Translations under genes and position numbers: made by a program
Shown here: piece by piece, positions 31,197 to 41,923 of the stretch
Layout of the letters: the number at the start of each line of letters is the position of its first letter
Numbering within the stretch: the first letter of the stretch is position 1
The notes under the pieces: generated by a model
Told to the model about the DNA's origin: nothing
Seen by the model: only the letters and a program-made list of their open reading frames with translations
Database searches by the model: none
NCBI GenBank assembly: GCA_030142905.1
Contig: JASJOG010000331.1
Coordinates: 62,001-126,000, forward strand
DNA length: 64,000 bases
DNA from: Heliopora coerulea
Taxonomy: Eukaryota > Cnidaria > Anthozoa > Scleralcyonacea > Helioporidae
Direction: 5' to 3'

Positions 31197-32229
31197 AACG
31201 CATTCAAATTAATATTTTTCATATGACGTCATGGAGGTTATAATAGGAATCTCATGTACAGAAAAATCTCATTATACTACAGGCAGCCCGGATGTGATAA
31301 TAGCTGACTCCAGTATTTGTTTATGTCGTTAATAAAGCTATATAAGCTGTATTTACTTTGTTTATGGCAGGCGAACAAGGGAGGGAATCCTCTTGACTAC
31401 GAGCAAATTTTAAACTCGCCCCTATCACCGTATGGACGACTTCGAGCTAGTAGCTTTCAAGATTGTTTTTCAAATTTAGTTAAGGGTGGAACGTAACTTC
31501 GCACATCGAGACCAAACTCTTCAAGAAACAGTCAACTAGTTCAAAAACTGAAAGCAAAGTTGCCAAAAAAATTGCAACATCTTGAGCACCGATACTTGAA
31601 CTACCTTGTTACAAATTTTTAAATTTAAAAACAGAACACAAGGTGCAGAAATGAACAAAAGTTTGGAATTTTTGCTTTACATTTTTCTCGTCTCGATGCT
31701 GGATCAATTTTCCTGCAACTGGTCACTCGTTTCAAATCCTAGAAACCACGTTTATTTGTTATCACAAAGAACTGAATAACGACGTCCACAGAGTTAAAAT
31801 TAGCCACGGATGGTAGACTGAATAAGGGATGAAAACTTTTTGAGGAAAGTGAAAGAAAAACCTTTATAAAGCAAACAATTAAAAGGTTAAAAAAAAACTT
31901 TATTGGAATTAATCACGCTCTCGTCTTATATAAGAACCCCGCTGGCTACGACAATGTGAGCGTATAGAAAGTTTTTTTTGCAAATGTAAGTGAAAAGGAA
32001 AAACTGACCAATGTTATAGCTATAGCTTAAGTCTATTACAAATTTTGTTGAAGTTCTCGTTAAATTGTGCAAGGAGTGCTAGGCCTCACTCCATATATTT
32101 CAGTTTTTAATTTTGATGTTTATAAATCTGGTTTGTATCGCGGTACCAAGTAAAAAAAGTTACTGTTTTTCATAAATATGCCATATCTACCAGTATTTCT
32201 TCAGCATAGCTTGATTTACTAAGTGAGTT
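31197..32229. other. No recognisable gene
   Basis: AT-rich. Nothing recognised. Confidence 0.4.
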
Positions 32230-32900
32230 CCTGCTTTTTTGGATTATTCCGGTTTTAGTTACAGAAGGTTCTTTTCTGCAAGGGCGACTGGAGGTACATT
32301 GATGTAGGTCTCCCGCAGGGGAGCTGTTTTTTGCTTTGCAACTGCATGTGTGTTTTCTTTGTCTCTGGAGACACCACTTTGAACTCCATGGAACTCATTG
32401 CTTCAATGTTGAAAGAACAAGATTTCAGTTCCATGAAAGGAGTCAGATGCACTGGTTGAGTTAGGGCTGTGGTCGATATTGTCTAGTGCAGCTGTGTTGT
32501 AATGGTCATGTACCGTTTAGCAGAAGAAGACAAACAGCTTTCTTGAGCTCATAGTGATGGCATATCTGGTTACTCAGCTAAGTGGAGATCTCCAGTACCC
32601 GATCATATGAAATCCACAATCTCAGGTCAAAGAGAGTGCTAACTGGTTCACGTTTGCGGATTTTCGTATTAATCTTCACTCCTAGAGTGATAGGCAACGG
32701 AGTCTCCCGTCCTTGGTTGTGCCTTGTAATGCGTGAAGTGGCGTTCGGCCTTCGTTGTTGTAAGCTGTCGTAGATTAAGAGCAGTGACAAAGTCAGAGCT
32801 TACTGAGAAAGTTGTGAGGAGCTGTATTGCTCCGTAATATTTGGCCCATATAATATCATGGTCACTAAAGCCAACAATGAAGCTGGCACTGAATTTTCCT
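32230..32900 (-). pseudogene. Relic of an unnamed invertebrate mobile-type protein family (DNIDH motif)
   Basis: Minus-strand patches in order: GRETPLPITLGVKINTKIRK, LFDLRLWISYDRVLEIST, then (after stops) ALDNIDHSPNST, SASDSFHGTEILFFQH, and finally RETYINVPPVALAEKN. From memory, many cnidarian predicted proteins contain the same series (KTRK..., SYDRVLxIS, DNIDHNPSSTT, SFHGTGI, YTxVPPV). Their copy number and decay suggest a mobile element, but no function is known to me. This copy has several stops and frame changes. Upstream minus-strand sequence to about 33000 may belong to it too, but overlaps a tRNA-like block. Confidence 0.55.
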
Positions 32901-32982
32901 GCACTGAACATCAAAAGAGCAACTGTATCTTTGTGTGATCTTGAACATATCTCTTCGGACAATGTTCCCCGCCCTAGTTGCC

Positions 32983-33060
32983 ATGCTCCGTAGCTCAGTT
33001 GGTATAGCATCGCACTAGATTCGCAGGGTCACAGGTTCCATTCCCAGCTGGAAGGCCAAA
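32983..33060 (+). ncRNA. tRNA-derived SINE head
   Basis: TGCTCCGTAGCTCAGTTGGTA is a near-perfect A box and GGTTCCATTCC a one-mismatch B box, 40 bases apart. The sequence is about tRNA length, but the acceptor strands and the T arm are imperfect. It appears to be a SINE head of a different family from those at 10, 25 and 55 kb. The SINE body probably continues to about 33160. Confidence 0.55.
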
Positions 33061-33189
33061 AGTTCCATTTCCGCAACAGTTCCCGGTTAGGTCCAGTGAA
33101 TTCAATTTCCATATCTAGACTGCTAACTCCCAGTTATTTGCTCAAGCAAAATATGAAGCCAAGATGGCCTCTCGTGGAGAGAATTTTGG

Positions 33190-33740
33190 ACATCAGTTTC
33201 AGTCCTCTTCGCGCACTTTTACGTCAGTTCCAGTCCTTTGCAGGAGTTTGACCTTCAGTTTTTGTTTGGTTCGGCTTCGAAAACATTCCCAGCCATGGAA
33301 ACAGTGCTCAGACGAAATATTACTGGACCAGTTTTACATGTTCGAGAATTTAAAAGCATTCGTTATTGCCATGTACCCTAAGAAGTGTACTAAAGTGTCT
33401 GAAGATGGTAAACTAACTGTAAAAAGAAGACAAACATTTAGTAGTTTGCTAAAGTAATTTTCCGAAAGTGTTTGATCAGGTTTCTCGTCAGTTTAAAAAC
33501 TACCTTTGGTGAAAGTATATAACTTGTAACTCGGTTTGACTTTGTCGAAATATATTTGAAATTCTTGAACTCATTTCTGTCTTTTGAATAAATATTTTGT
33601 GGGTATTTTCAAACAAAACCCTTGAGTAAAAAGTACAGGAAAGTGTAAAAGTCGTGTGGGAAACTAAAACCCACGTGCACGCCAGCGTAGGGGACTGAAA
33701 CTGACGTCAAAAATTGGCCTCCATGGGTGGCCATTTTGGC
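33190..33740. repeat. Composite repeat R1, segment X (copy A)
   Basis: 33290-33720 matches 61240-62640 in order once two insertions are removed from the latter: GAAATATTACTGGACCAG, CTAAGAAGTGTACTAAAGTG, GATGGTAAACT, TCTTGTCAGTT-like, CGGTTTGACTT, AATATATTTGAA, GGACTGAAACTGACGT. The 97-codon frame at 33164-33457 lies inside but is broken in the other copy, so it is probably not a gene. This copy is the 'empty site' for two insertions at 61-62 kb. Confidence 0.7.
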
Positions 33741-34039
33741 TACTCCTTTTCATTGGCCAGTTACCACAGCTTCACATGATTTCGCTTAAAATCGGGAAGT
33801 TTTCAAACGACACATCATTTAGTGAGGATCCTCAGAGTACACTTGGGCATTGCAAAAACATTATGTTGAAATCGACCGTCCCAGTTGGCAACGACCAATT
33901 ACGGAAGAGAAAATAGCTGAGGTGGCAGCATTTAATGCGCGTGCCTTGAGATTTTTCTTGACAAAAACAACGGACCAGTACACTATGACAGCTTTATTAC
34001 CACATTTATGTTACTTTCGCTATAATTTGGGCAAGACCG
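33741..34039. other. Stretch inside the R1 region, no gene
   Basis: Lies between R1 segments X and Y. The frame 33850-34176 is unrecognised and crosses into segment Y. Confidence 0.35.
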
Positions 34040-34327
34040 CTTCAAACTTTTTTGTTCATTTCATACAGTATACTGGGCTTTTTTTAAAAAAGAAGCATAG
34101 CACCATATCCCTACAGCATCCCGAGGACCTCCTGGTTGATACCGAGGTCCTCCTGGACTCCGCCAGGATAAAATAGGTGATATTACTAAGCCATTCCAAA
34201 TAGCCCGGAAATTTGAGCTTCGAGTCATGACGTCTTGGCGACGGCGGCGACAGCTAGCAGACTTAAAAATGTAATGCAACGCTCGTACGCAAAAATTTTC
34301 ACAAATTTATCGCTAAAGTGTTAGTAC
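34040..34327. repeat. Composite repeat R1, segment Y (copy A)
   Basis: Matches 58735-58995: AGCATAGCACC/AGCATCGCATC, CAGGATAAAATAGG/CAGGATAAAACAAG, GATATTAC, AAATAGCCCGGA/AAATATCCCGGA, GTCTTGGCG, ATGCAACGCTC/ATGCAATGCTC, TTCACAAATTTAT. Its end is interrupted by the hAT insertion at 34328. Confidence 0.7.
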
Positions 34328-37300
34328 AAGTGGCGTGTCCACAAGGGGCACAGAGGGCATGTGCCACCCTAAATCAATGCAGTGCTCCCCATGTCTCCTC
34401 CCATCTTAAGTGTCAGAAGTGTCATAGCTTGGGAAAAATTTTCAACAGATTTTCCAACCAAAAATAAAACGTGGCGTTCATCAACGTCCATCATTCTCAG
34501 TGAGGTTTTCAAAAGAGGTCCCTCACATTACTTGAAAGTAAATTAAATTTCAAATTAATCTAAACAGACTATCCAGTTGTTTGATTTATCTATGTCTTGA
34601 TTCAATGTCTTCTAAAGAACCGCTAACAATGTGTGTAAAAGACAGTAAATTTTACTCGAAAGCTCTTCAGGTAAAATTTAAGTAAACAAATTTAGAACGC
34701 TCTTGGTCACAAGCAGCAAACATGAGACGTTTCGTTATGGAAAGATTTTTAATTTCAAAAGCAAGTGCAAGCCAGAATGTCGCCAGTTCCTTTTCACCAA
34801 GTGGATCTAGCAGAAATGGGAAAAAATTGAAAGACAACTAATATGGTGAACTTTGCGAAGATGAATTACCTCTTGAGGAATAAGCAATTGAAACAGTTTC
34901 GTCTGAAGACAGTGAAATCGATGACGATACTGACAGTGTTTCTGCTTCAACGGATGCCCTTCGTGAAGCTGAAAAAGGTGACAGTGAGGAAACTTGTCAG
35001 AGTTAATTAGTAGTGGTTCAAATTAATGCTGAAGTTCCCATTACAATTGCACTTCATGGTATGTTAAGATCTACAGTCCATGTTTGATACACCAAAACTT
35101 TACAGCATGATTTTAACTTAAGTTTTCATTATATTATTTTGTGAGAGCACTTCTAAACAGATTCTCTCATAAAATACGAGAGGTAAAGAGGAGTTCTCAA
35201 GAATCATGGTACGGTGTCCATTCATGGTTAGAGTACTCTCAAAGCAGAGATACAGCTTACTGCTTAGCTAGGCGCCACTTTGCCCTACCAGATACAGCTC
35301 AGTCAACATCGACGTTCACAAGTTACTTCAACTGGAAAAAAGCCTTTAACAAAGATGGTGGGTTTGCTCGCAACGAAAATCAGAATGTCATATATGTGCA
35401 TTGAATGGTGGCCAGGAAAGAACATAAGAGGATCGCAGATAGCAGCACCTCTTTATTGCAGATGATGAATGAAGGTCAAAAGAAGAAGATACAACAAAAA
35501 CGACAGTACATCAAGATTATTGCAGAAATTCTTCTGTTAACTGTAACACAAAATATTGTTCAAAGAGGACACTGGGAATCAAAGTAGTCAAAGAATAAAT
35601 GAAACTTTCTGGAAATCTCGCAGATACTTGCAAAACATAATCCGTTGATAGAGAGGAAGATGCCAGAACGTCAGAATGCAAAGTATAATAGTAACACCAT
35701 CCAAAGAGAAGTACTGCAATGCTTAGCAGATATGGTACGAACACAGATCATTTGTGAAGTAAAAGATAGTGAGCAGTTTTCCATAATGGCAGATGAGACC
35801 AAATACATAAAGAAAACAGAACAACTGTCTCTTGTTCGAAAGTACTACTAAAATGGGGCAATCCACAAAAGCTTTTTACATTTTGTGGAAGCTGAGCATT
35901 TGGATGCTGAAGGCTTAGCTGAGAAAATAACTCAGTGTTTGGAAAGATGTGGCCTGAAATACAAACAATACCTAGTTGGTCAAGGATATGATGGCGCTGC
36001 AATAATAAGTGGAAGTCATTCTCGTGAGTGTCAACTCGAATAAAGGCTGTCGCAAAATACGTTTTCTATGTTCAGTGCCATGGACATTGTATAAACCAAA
36101 TCCTTGTAGATGTAGTGAAATCAGTACCAAAGGCAGCAGATTTCTTTTCCTTGCTCGGGAGATTGCACGTGTCCATTTAGGTATCTTATGTGCATGAAAA
36201 CTGGCTTAAAATACAAATCGAAATGTTTGGGGGCGTGCCGAGGGAACTTCAAAAGTTAAGTGACACACGGCAGGCCAGTAGATACTTTTTTTGCAAGAAT
36301 ATCGTGGATCGAGTGGCAGCCGTAATTCTCGTGCTTGATGAGATTTCTAACGAAGACAACCCTGATAGAGCAGTAGATTCACGAGGCTTACTTCCTCAAA
36401 TTGACATCAAATTCATTGGCCTTCTTCCAGTCTTTTGAAAGATCCTTGGCGACACTAAGATACTCTCAGACATGCTTCAATCACCAAGCGACTGATTTTT
36501 CCAGAGCTATTGATGTTGTCAACGCCGTGCGAGAATCTTTTGAGCTCTGTAGATATGACTTTTGCTTCGATGGCACTTGGACAGAAGTTATTACTACTGC
36601 CAATACCTGCAATATTTCTACTACGCAAATGGTTAAGAGAAGATATCCTCGTCTGAACACGTGACTGGAAGAATTGGTGGTAATGTCTACATTTGGACCT
36701 CTTATGGATTTAGCTAACAAGGATGAATTCAAAACGCACACTTTCTATTCTATCCTTGACTCCATGGTTGGAGAAATTGAGCGGTTGTTCTCGATATCGA
36801 ACTGCAATATCATGAATGGAATCCATGCACGGAGTCTCAATAGTTTCCTTTTATTTGAAAAGAATGGTTGTGCAGCAACTAGCAGAGGGATATGAAACAG
36901 ATGCAGAGGACTTCAGTCACAAGCTACACCAGGAAAAGAGAATCTTGTAACGAAAAGTCAAGCGTGGCATGGAGAAGCCTTCTAGTTTGACTGAGATTAC
37001 AAGAGTTTTGGAACCTTTAAAACAGGTTCTCAATGAAACTTTTTTGGCTGTGCAAGATTACAGTTACGATACCAGCTTCTCAACCCTTAAGATTGTAATT
37101 ACTCATTTACGGTTCCACTACGGTAGACAACAGGTTAAGCAATCTCAGCATTCTAAGTATTGAGTCTAAACGTGCAGAGTCCTTCGATATTGACAAATTT
37201 GTGAGGATTTTGCTAGCCAGCACATGATTACAAGAATTCAGCTGATATAATTATATACTTCACCTGAATGACTACGCCCCTGATATAAAGCTTTGCCCCC

Positions 37301-37340
37301 CTTCAGTCTCTTCAAAACTAAAACGATGGACATTTCACTG
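34328..37340 (+). mobile_element. hAT transposon relic (hAT-1) inserted in repeat R1
   Basis: The boundaries come from comparison with the uninterrupted R1 copy near 58987 (GTGAGTAC then GGTTTAGAGACATTT). Here GTTAGTAC (34320-34327) and GTGAGTTC (37341-37348) flank the insert as an 8-bp duplication with one change each. The ends AAGTGGCGTGTCC and, reverse-complemented, CAGTGAAATGTCC share 9 of 13 bases; the first A is probably a mutated C. Length 3013. It contains a decayed TTF-zinc-finger hAT transposase on the plus strand. Confidence 0.75.
34722..37163 (+). pseudogene. hAT transposase (TTF zinc finger / DUF4371 type), heavily frameshifted
   Basis: Readable patches in order: MRRFVMERFLISKASASQNV and an acidic stretch (34722-35005). 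Then a TTF-type zinc-finger segment, SWYGVHSWLEYSQSRDTAYC followed by KAFNKDGGFARNEN (35205-35400). Then QMMNEGQKKKIQQKRQYIKI, TVTQNIVQRGHWESK, EVKDSEQFSIMADETK (DUF4371-like, with a candidate catalytic Asp), VEAEHLDAEGL, LVGQGYDGAA and GVPRELQKLSDTRQASRYF. Finally a hAT dimerisation-like patch, DTSFSTLKIVITHLRFHYG (36969-37163). The patch order matches ZMYM-like hAT transposases, which cut and paste their own element. Many shifts and stops make it dead. Confidence 0.8.
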
Positions 37341-37440
37341 GTGAGTTCGATTTAGAGACATTTAGCGTTTTTCAGCTGCTCACCCGTCAGCTTACTAAAA
37401 GAAAAAAAAACCCTACTAAAAAAAATGAATATCCTGAGCG
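37341..37440. repeat. Composite repeat R1, segment Z (copy A)
   Basis: Resumes with GATTTAGAGACATTTAGCG, matching GGTTTAGAGACATTTGGC near 58993. An A-rich run (37398-37424) follows, before Penelope-derived sequence. Confidence 0.6.
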
Positions 37441-37514
37441 TTTTTTAAACAACTGTTTTAAAACCTTTTTAACTACAGTTTCCCGGCCTGCAGTAAAGCC
37501 TCACGGCTCCTAAA

Positions 37515-38008
37515 TTGTTAATTTCATTAGTCCTGCCATTCACGGAAGACCATTGTTTACAAATCCATAATCAAGTCACTAAATTGCTCTCACTGGCTTA
37601 TCCGCACATCCAACTCCGCGTTGTCTTTCGGCCTATTTGTAGTCTCTCGAATTTTTTCGTGTTTAAAGACCGTTTACATATCAAAGTGAGATCTTGTGTA
37701 GTGTCTAAAGTTACGTGTCGATGCTGCCAGGCATCGTGTTTTGGACAAACATCCCGTTTACTACACATTAAAATGTCTGAGCATATGGGAATCTCAACCT
37801 ACAACGAAAAACCGTTTCCCAGTTAGGACTATCCAGCATTTCCGCACTTAAAAAACAAACTGGCAATGTGTTCTTAGCTGATTTTAAAAATGTGTCTCCC
37901 ACTTCCAATCAACTCGATGGCCTCATACGGGAAAGCTTATTGATTTCTGAAATGAAACCTTCTCTTAACGCAAACATCCGCTCCTTTCCATTATCCCTAT
38001 TTTAGTTA
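37515..38008 (+). pseudogene. Penelope-like element 3' fragment with GIY-YIG endonuclease
   Basis: The open frame 37515-37826 reads LPFTEDHCLQIHNQVTKLLS, AYPHIQLRVVFRPICSLSNF, then the endonuclease VVSKVTCRCCQASCFGQTSR with LLHIKMSEHMGIS (Cys-rich GIY-YIG-like module of Penelope elements). After a shift near 37826 the end of the domain reads QLDGLIRESLLISEMKPSLN, then SFPLSLF and TAG at about 38006. The reverse transcriptase is missing: a 5'-truncated copy, from a different subfamily than the one at 6.5-8.2 kb. Confidence 0.8.
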
Positions 38009-38171
38009 TCTATTCTCTCAATTTATTAACTCTCACTGGTCCTCACACTTGACTAACGGTGACCCTCTCTGTTTTTATGTAACCTTACTTTATAGCTCCA
38101 CCCCCTGTCACTTTCTATTTTTGTAAATAGTCTAGCTATAAAAACGCCGATACACTCTGTAATTATTCACT

Positions 38172-38200
38172 CTGAAGATATTACAAAACATGTAACGAAG
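38172..38200 (+). ncRNA. Hammerhead-like hairpin downstream of the Penelope fragment
   Basis: CTGAAGA (38172-38178), stem TTAC/GTAA (38181-38184 with 38192-38195), then CGAAG. GAAG replaces the expected GAAA and the stem is short, so this copy is degenerate. It sits at the place where Penelope elements carry such motifs. Confidence 0.35.
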
Positions 38201-38319
38201 TGTTAGTTATTAAATATCCCTAAAATAATATGTTTCTGGGATGTCGTTTAAAGCAATTTGCAGGGTTCTGATATTCCTTACTCCGATGACTAATCTACAT
38301 CTTCAGAAAAGCTCTTGAA

Positions 38320-38520
38320 TGTATTCCAGAGAAGTCAATTGGATAAAACTGTGACGTACGCGAACTAATTGAATAATCCTGTGACGTAATCGATGTTAAC
38401 TTTTGTTGGTTCACAAGGTTATAAAACTATTTCAAAAGGTTCATTGTCCTTGATTCAAGTTTTCTTAAGATTAAACTGATAATGAAGTGTTAATTAAACG
38501 CTCACAAAATTCATCTTATA
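38320..38520. repeat. Composite repeat R1, segment W (copy A)
   Basis: Matches 59080-59240: TATTCC, GAC/GTCAATTGG, CTGTGACGTAATCGATGT, CTTTTGTTGGTTCAC, AAGTGTTAATT. Confidence 0.65.
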
Positions 38521-38769
38521 AATTTTAGAGTCAGTTTAAGAATAATTATCCCCTAGAGCTTCTGTTACACAGAAAAACGATTAAATACATGATTATTGAA
38601 CTTTCTTCTTTTCCTTCCATAGCGATTCAGACATGTTTAGAAAGAAACATTAGCTCCATCAAAATCTATTTCAACTGTAAGGTAGACTGGTCACTTTCGA
38701 TAGAGAGAAAGTTCCATGGAAATGGTGAACATGTTCATCTCGTCCCGTTGTTGTGAAGACCACTTCACC

Positions 38770-39015
38770 ATCTTTTTAACGTCAGCTTCAGTCTCCCATT
38801 CTGTTTACATATTTTTCAACTTTATGTGAAAGCTTACTGCAGGTATGGCTAGGAGATCCGCTCTATAAAACTAATAGCAAATTGCAAAAGCTCGATTTGA
38901 AAGACTATCCTTCGTCTGACATCGAGACTAAAACAGAGTATCCATTTCATTTCCCAATCAAGCAAACTCATGAGATTAACTCTCACTACTCTGGAAACTG
39001 TATTTTTTCCCCAGA
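38770..39015. repeat. R1-associated segment, inverted relative to 62815-63040
   Basis: The reverse complement of 62815-63040 matches in order: ACGTCAGNTTCAGTCTCCC, CATATTTTTCAACTTTA, AAATTGCAAAAGCT and AGCAAACTCATGAGATTAAC. Confidence 0.65.
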
Positions 39016-40558
39016 AATTAATGCCACGATTTATAAATAAAATTAATATGAGAAAAGTTATTCTTGCTATATAGAAGTGGGAATACGTTCCTCGTGCTTT
39101 CTCATCAATTTGTCTCTTACTACTCAGGAATTTTTCAGGGTAAACAGTTAAACAGTTGATTTCTTCAAGGATTTAATTCAAATTTCCCGCTTTTTCGGTT
39201 TGGCGGGTAATACGAAAATCTTCGTCTTGCCGGATACCTCCGAGTCAATGTCCTTGGAATGCAATCGCTTGGAGTGGCTAATTGTAGGTTGACAAAAGAG
39301 GTCTCGAAGAAAAACCGTTTATTTAGTCACCGAGTGAGATGTCGTTAAAGTATCGTATGCCTCTTAAGAGCGTCAGATTATGGAGAAATGAAATGGGTGA
39401 AGGGATTTCTGACACATTTTCGTGAAGCATTTATGCAGCCAAAGGTTGGTGATCGAGAGTTGTGCACCGTGATGAATAAGTAAGTCTCTCACAGTTTGTT
39501 GATTTTTTCTCATTAACATGTAAATCAATGTATTGTTGCCGCTACTTTACAAATGAAAGTGAACGTACAGAGATAGAACATCATAGGGAAGATAGTTTTT
39601 GTGAAGCGTTTCGGCTTTTAGAAGTATCGAGAGATGTTACTGTTGAATGAAGTGAAATGATTTTGAAAAGTACATGTAGTAAACGTAAAGGGTTACGTTT
39701 GTGTGTAAACGGTTACTGTGATTCGTAATTGAGTACAGAATAATTTTATTTTCGGCATGGAAAGACAAAATCTTCAGGTTGCATTTGGTTGTTGAGAATT
39801 ATGAAAATTTGAGATATATTAGAGAGGAATTGACGTGTTGTTAAGTATTTATCATACAAGTGAGTTGGTAAATTGTATTTTTGCTGGATATCTTGTGGTG
39901 CTATATGCAAAAATAAAACTATGAGGTTTGTCTAACTAATTTGGCAGCGGCAAGTTTTGCATTTGATAACTTAATCGTTTCATTATAACATCAGTAGTAC
40001 TGTAGTGGAATTGTCAATGGGGAAGGCTTGGAGGTGAAGATAAAACTTGCAATTGAAAAGACTGCATTGAGAGACAGACTTGCTTTTGTGTCCATTAATT
40101 TCTTAGATATTATGGGATATGTGTACTGTATTATGGTTGTTTTGTTGCTTGGGAAATAAGGTGACAAGAAATACTGTTAATTAATTATTCAGCTTGTGAG
40201 TTACAGCATTCATTATGAGTAAATGGTAGGAGAAATGAAGAAAAAATCTGATGGCAAATGCACTGTAACAATTCCTTTCTATAAGATTGAAACACGACTT
40301 ACAGGAGTGACACATTCAATTTCCTGGTGGTTGTACTAATACTCTGAATGTCTTCTGCCATTGAATCAGACTTAAACTTTCCATGACATTGAAAGTTGTA
40401 CCAATACTGAAGGAGTACCTATGCATGATATTTAGTTTAATGTGTCTGATGGTACATTATTTGTGTGACAACCATGGCAGTGGTATGCTTTATGTTTATG
40501 TATTATTTCTGGGACTGTGGGTTAATTGGTGTCACTCCTGTAAGGCAAGGCATATATA
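39016..40558. other. No recognisable gene
   Basis: AT-rich. Nothing recognised. Parts of 40380-40500 faintly resemble 42660-42790 (CATGAC.TTGAAA, TAGTTTAATG, ACCNTGGCAGTGGTA), perhaps an old duplication. Confidence 0.4.
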
Positions 40559-40585
40559 CAGTACTGCTTAGAAATAACCTAACAG

Positions 40586-40732
40586 TGCGTCTGCGTTCGT
40601 TCTGCGTGCGGTTTGCGTCCATACTGCGTCCATTTTGCGTCCATACTGCGTCCATTTTGCGTCCGTCCTGCGTGCGGTTTGCGTCCATACTGCGTGCAAT
40701 GTGCGTCTCTCCTGCGTCTGCCGCAGGTGGAA
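40586..40732. repeat. Left subterminal TGCG array, 11-bp period
   Basis: TGCG starts at 40592, 40603, 40614, 40625, 40636, 40647, 40658, 40669, 40680, 40691, 40702 and 40713: twelve in a row at exactly 11 bases. The commonest unit is TGCGTCCATAC or TGCGTCCATTT. The spacing is close to one DNA helical turn. Confidence 0.9.
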
Positions 40733-41310
40733 CGCACAGCCATCGCTGAATCTCGTAATGAGTCGCTATACGACGTTTAGCGATTCATAAACTATTCTAC
40801 AGCATGACTGACTCGTTTGCAGTACAGAAATACTCTATGTAACGTTTAAAAGAAAGAATTTTAGTCCAGATAACCGTAAAATCTCAGGGTAGTCAGGTAT
40901 TAACGGTGAAACTCAATTTGTCATACGTATTAACAAGACGAGATTCCAAACCATTGTCAACAACACGTAGCAAACTACTTCAAAGTACGCTTAAAGACAG
41001 AATCAGCTATATCATTCGACGTTTAAATAGGAAAATGATTAAAAAATAACCAGAAGTGAGCTTTTGGTCCGCAGCCACTTCTCAGCGAGCAATATTTGCA
41101 TGTATGTTAATTAACCTCAGTGGGATTTCAAAATAGTCCATATGACATGACTCATTCATTTTTTAACCCAAGCAAGCGATAAATCAGTCTATGTTCTATA
41201 CCGTATGGATGGTCAACCATCGTAAAATACGACTTAAAGTAAGGAAATAAGCAAAAGGACAGCCGTTTTATCTTGTTGGGTTCCCAAATGAGCTGGCAAT
41301 ATGTTGCCTT

Positions 41311-41673
41311 CTAACGCCTCCACCCCAAGTTTTGTCTAACACGTCGAACGGTGGAACTTGAGACATTTACACCTATCTTCTCGCTCAGAAGGTGTTTTAA
41401 TTCGGACAATGTCAACTCGTCGTTATTTTTCATTTTATCATCGATAAAATCTCTTTCACGGCAACTTAAGATCGGCTTTCTTCCGCTACGTTTGACATCA
41501 GCTAAACTGCCACTTCGTTCATACCGTGAAAGGAACAGGCTTATAGCTGGTTGTGATGTTTTTATTCCTTCTTCTTCGAGAATACTCCTAATCTTAGTGA
41601 TCGATGTACCAGAAGACTTCAGAGAAACAATTAGATTCCTAGCGAATTCCGAAACTTTTCCCATTTGCAACAC
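41311..41673 (-). pseudogene. Tc1-like transposase, DNA-binding N-terminal domain
   Basis: 120 open codons: MLQMGKVSEFARNLIVSLKS, GTSITKIRSILEEEG, ISLFLSRYERSGSLADVKRS, GRKPILSCRERDFIDDKMK, then LSELKHLLSEKI and VSSSTVRRVRQNLGWRR. This is the two-helix-turn-helix region with the GR(K/P)-type linker typical of Tc1 transposases. The frame ends at WRR, where the catalytic DDE domain should begin. Downstream patches such as NKIKRLSF suggest a decayed start of it, but only about 550 bases remain before the left array, too few for a full domain. It would bind the element's own ends. Confidence 0.8.
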
Positions 41674-41793
41674 AGAACACAGTTACCGTAGTCACCACGT
41701 TTAAAGTTACCGTAGATGACTCATGACTTCGGATAATAGCGTATGTCACCGATCGAGTCCCGACTTCTGCGTCTCGTGAGACGCGGTTTTGAT

Positions 41794-41880
41794 TGGCCGC
41801 AAAGGCAACCGCAGCCGAGCCACAAAGTGACCGCAGGTGAACCGCAAGGTGACCGCAGCCGAGCCGCAAAATGACCGCGT
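41794..41880. repeat. Right subterminal CGCA array, 11-bp period
   Basis: CGCA starts at 41798, 41810, (CACA at 41821), 41832, 41843, 41854, 41865 and (CGCG at 41876). After the first 12-base step the spacing is 11. Relative to its terminus it is the mirror image of the left array. Confidence 0.88.
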
Positions 41881-41923
41881 CTTGCACAGGGTTATTGTTA
41901 GGTTATTTCTGAGCAGTACTGTA

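Larger units (their letters stand above)
40559..41921 (-). mobile_element. Tc1/mariner-like element with complete ends
   Basis: Both ends begin CAGTACTGCT(T/C)AGAAATAAC... and match over 26 bases with one difference. Each is flanked by the dinucleotide TA (40557-40558 and 41922-41923), the target of Tc1/mariner elements. Length 1363. Just inside each end lies a G+C-rich array of TGCG (left) or CGCA (right) at 11-bp spacing. A transposase N-terminus is on the minus strand; the catalytic part is decayed or deleted. Confidence 0.88.

Noticed and set aside
33164..33457. 97-codon gene
   Set aside because: It lies in repeat R1 and the paralogous copy at 61240-61390 carries stops in the same frame.
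40465..40749. 94-codon frame with RPFCVHTASILRP repeats
   Set aside because: It is a translation of the 11-bp TGCG array. The period is not a multiple of three, so the repeats cycle through frames; it is DNA-level structure.
40586..41880. CRISPR array
   Set aside because: The regular repeats have an 11-bp period with no spacer/repeat architecture, in a eukaryotic DNA transposon.
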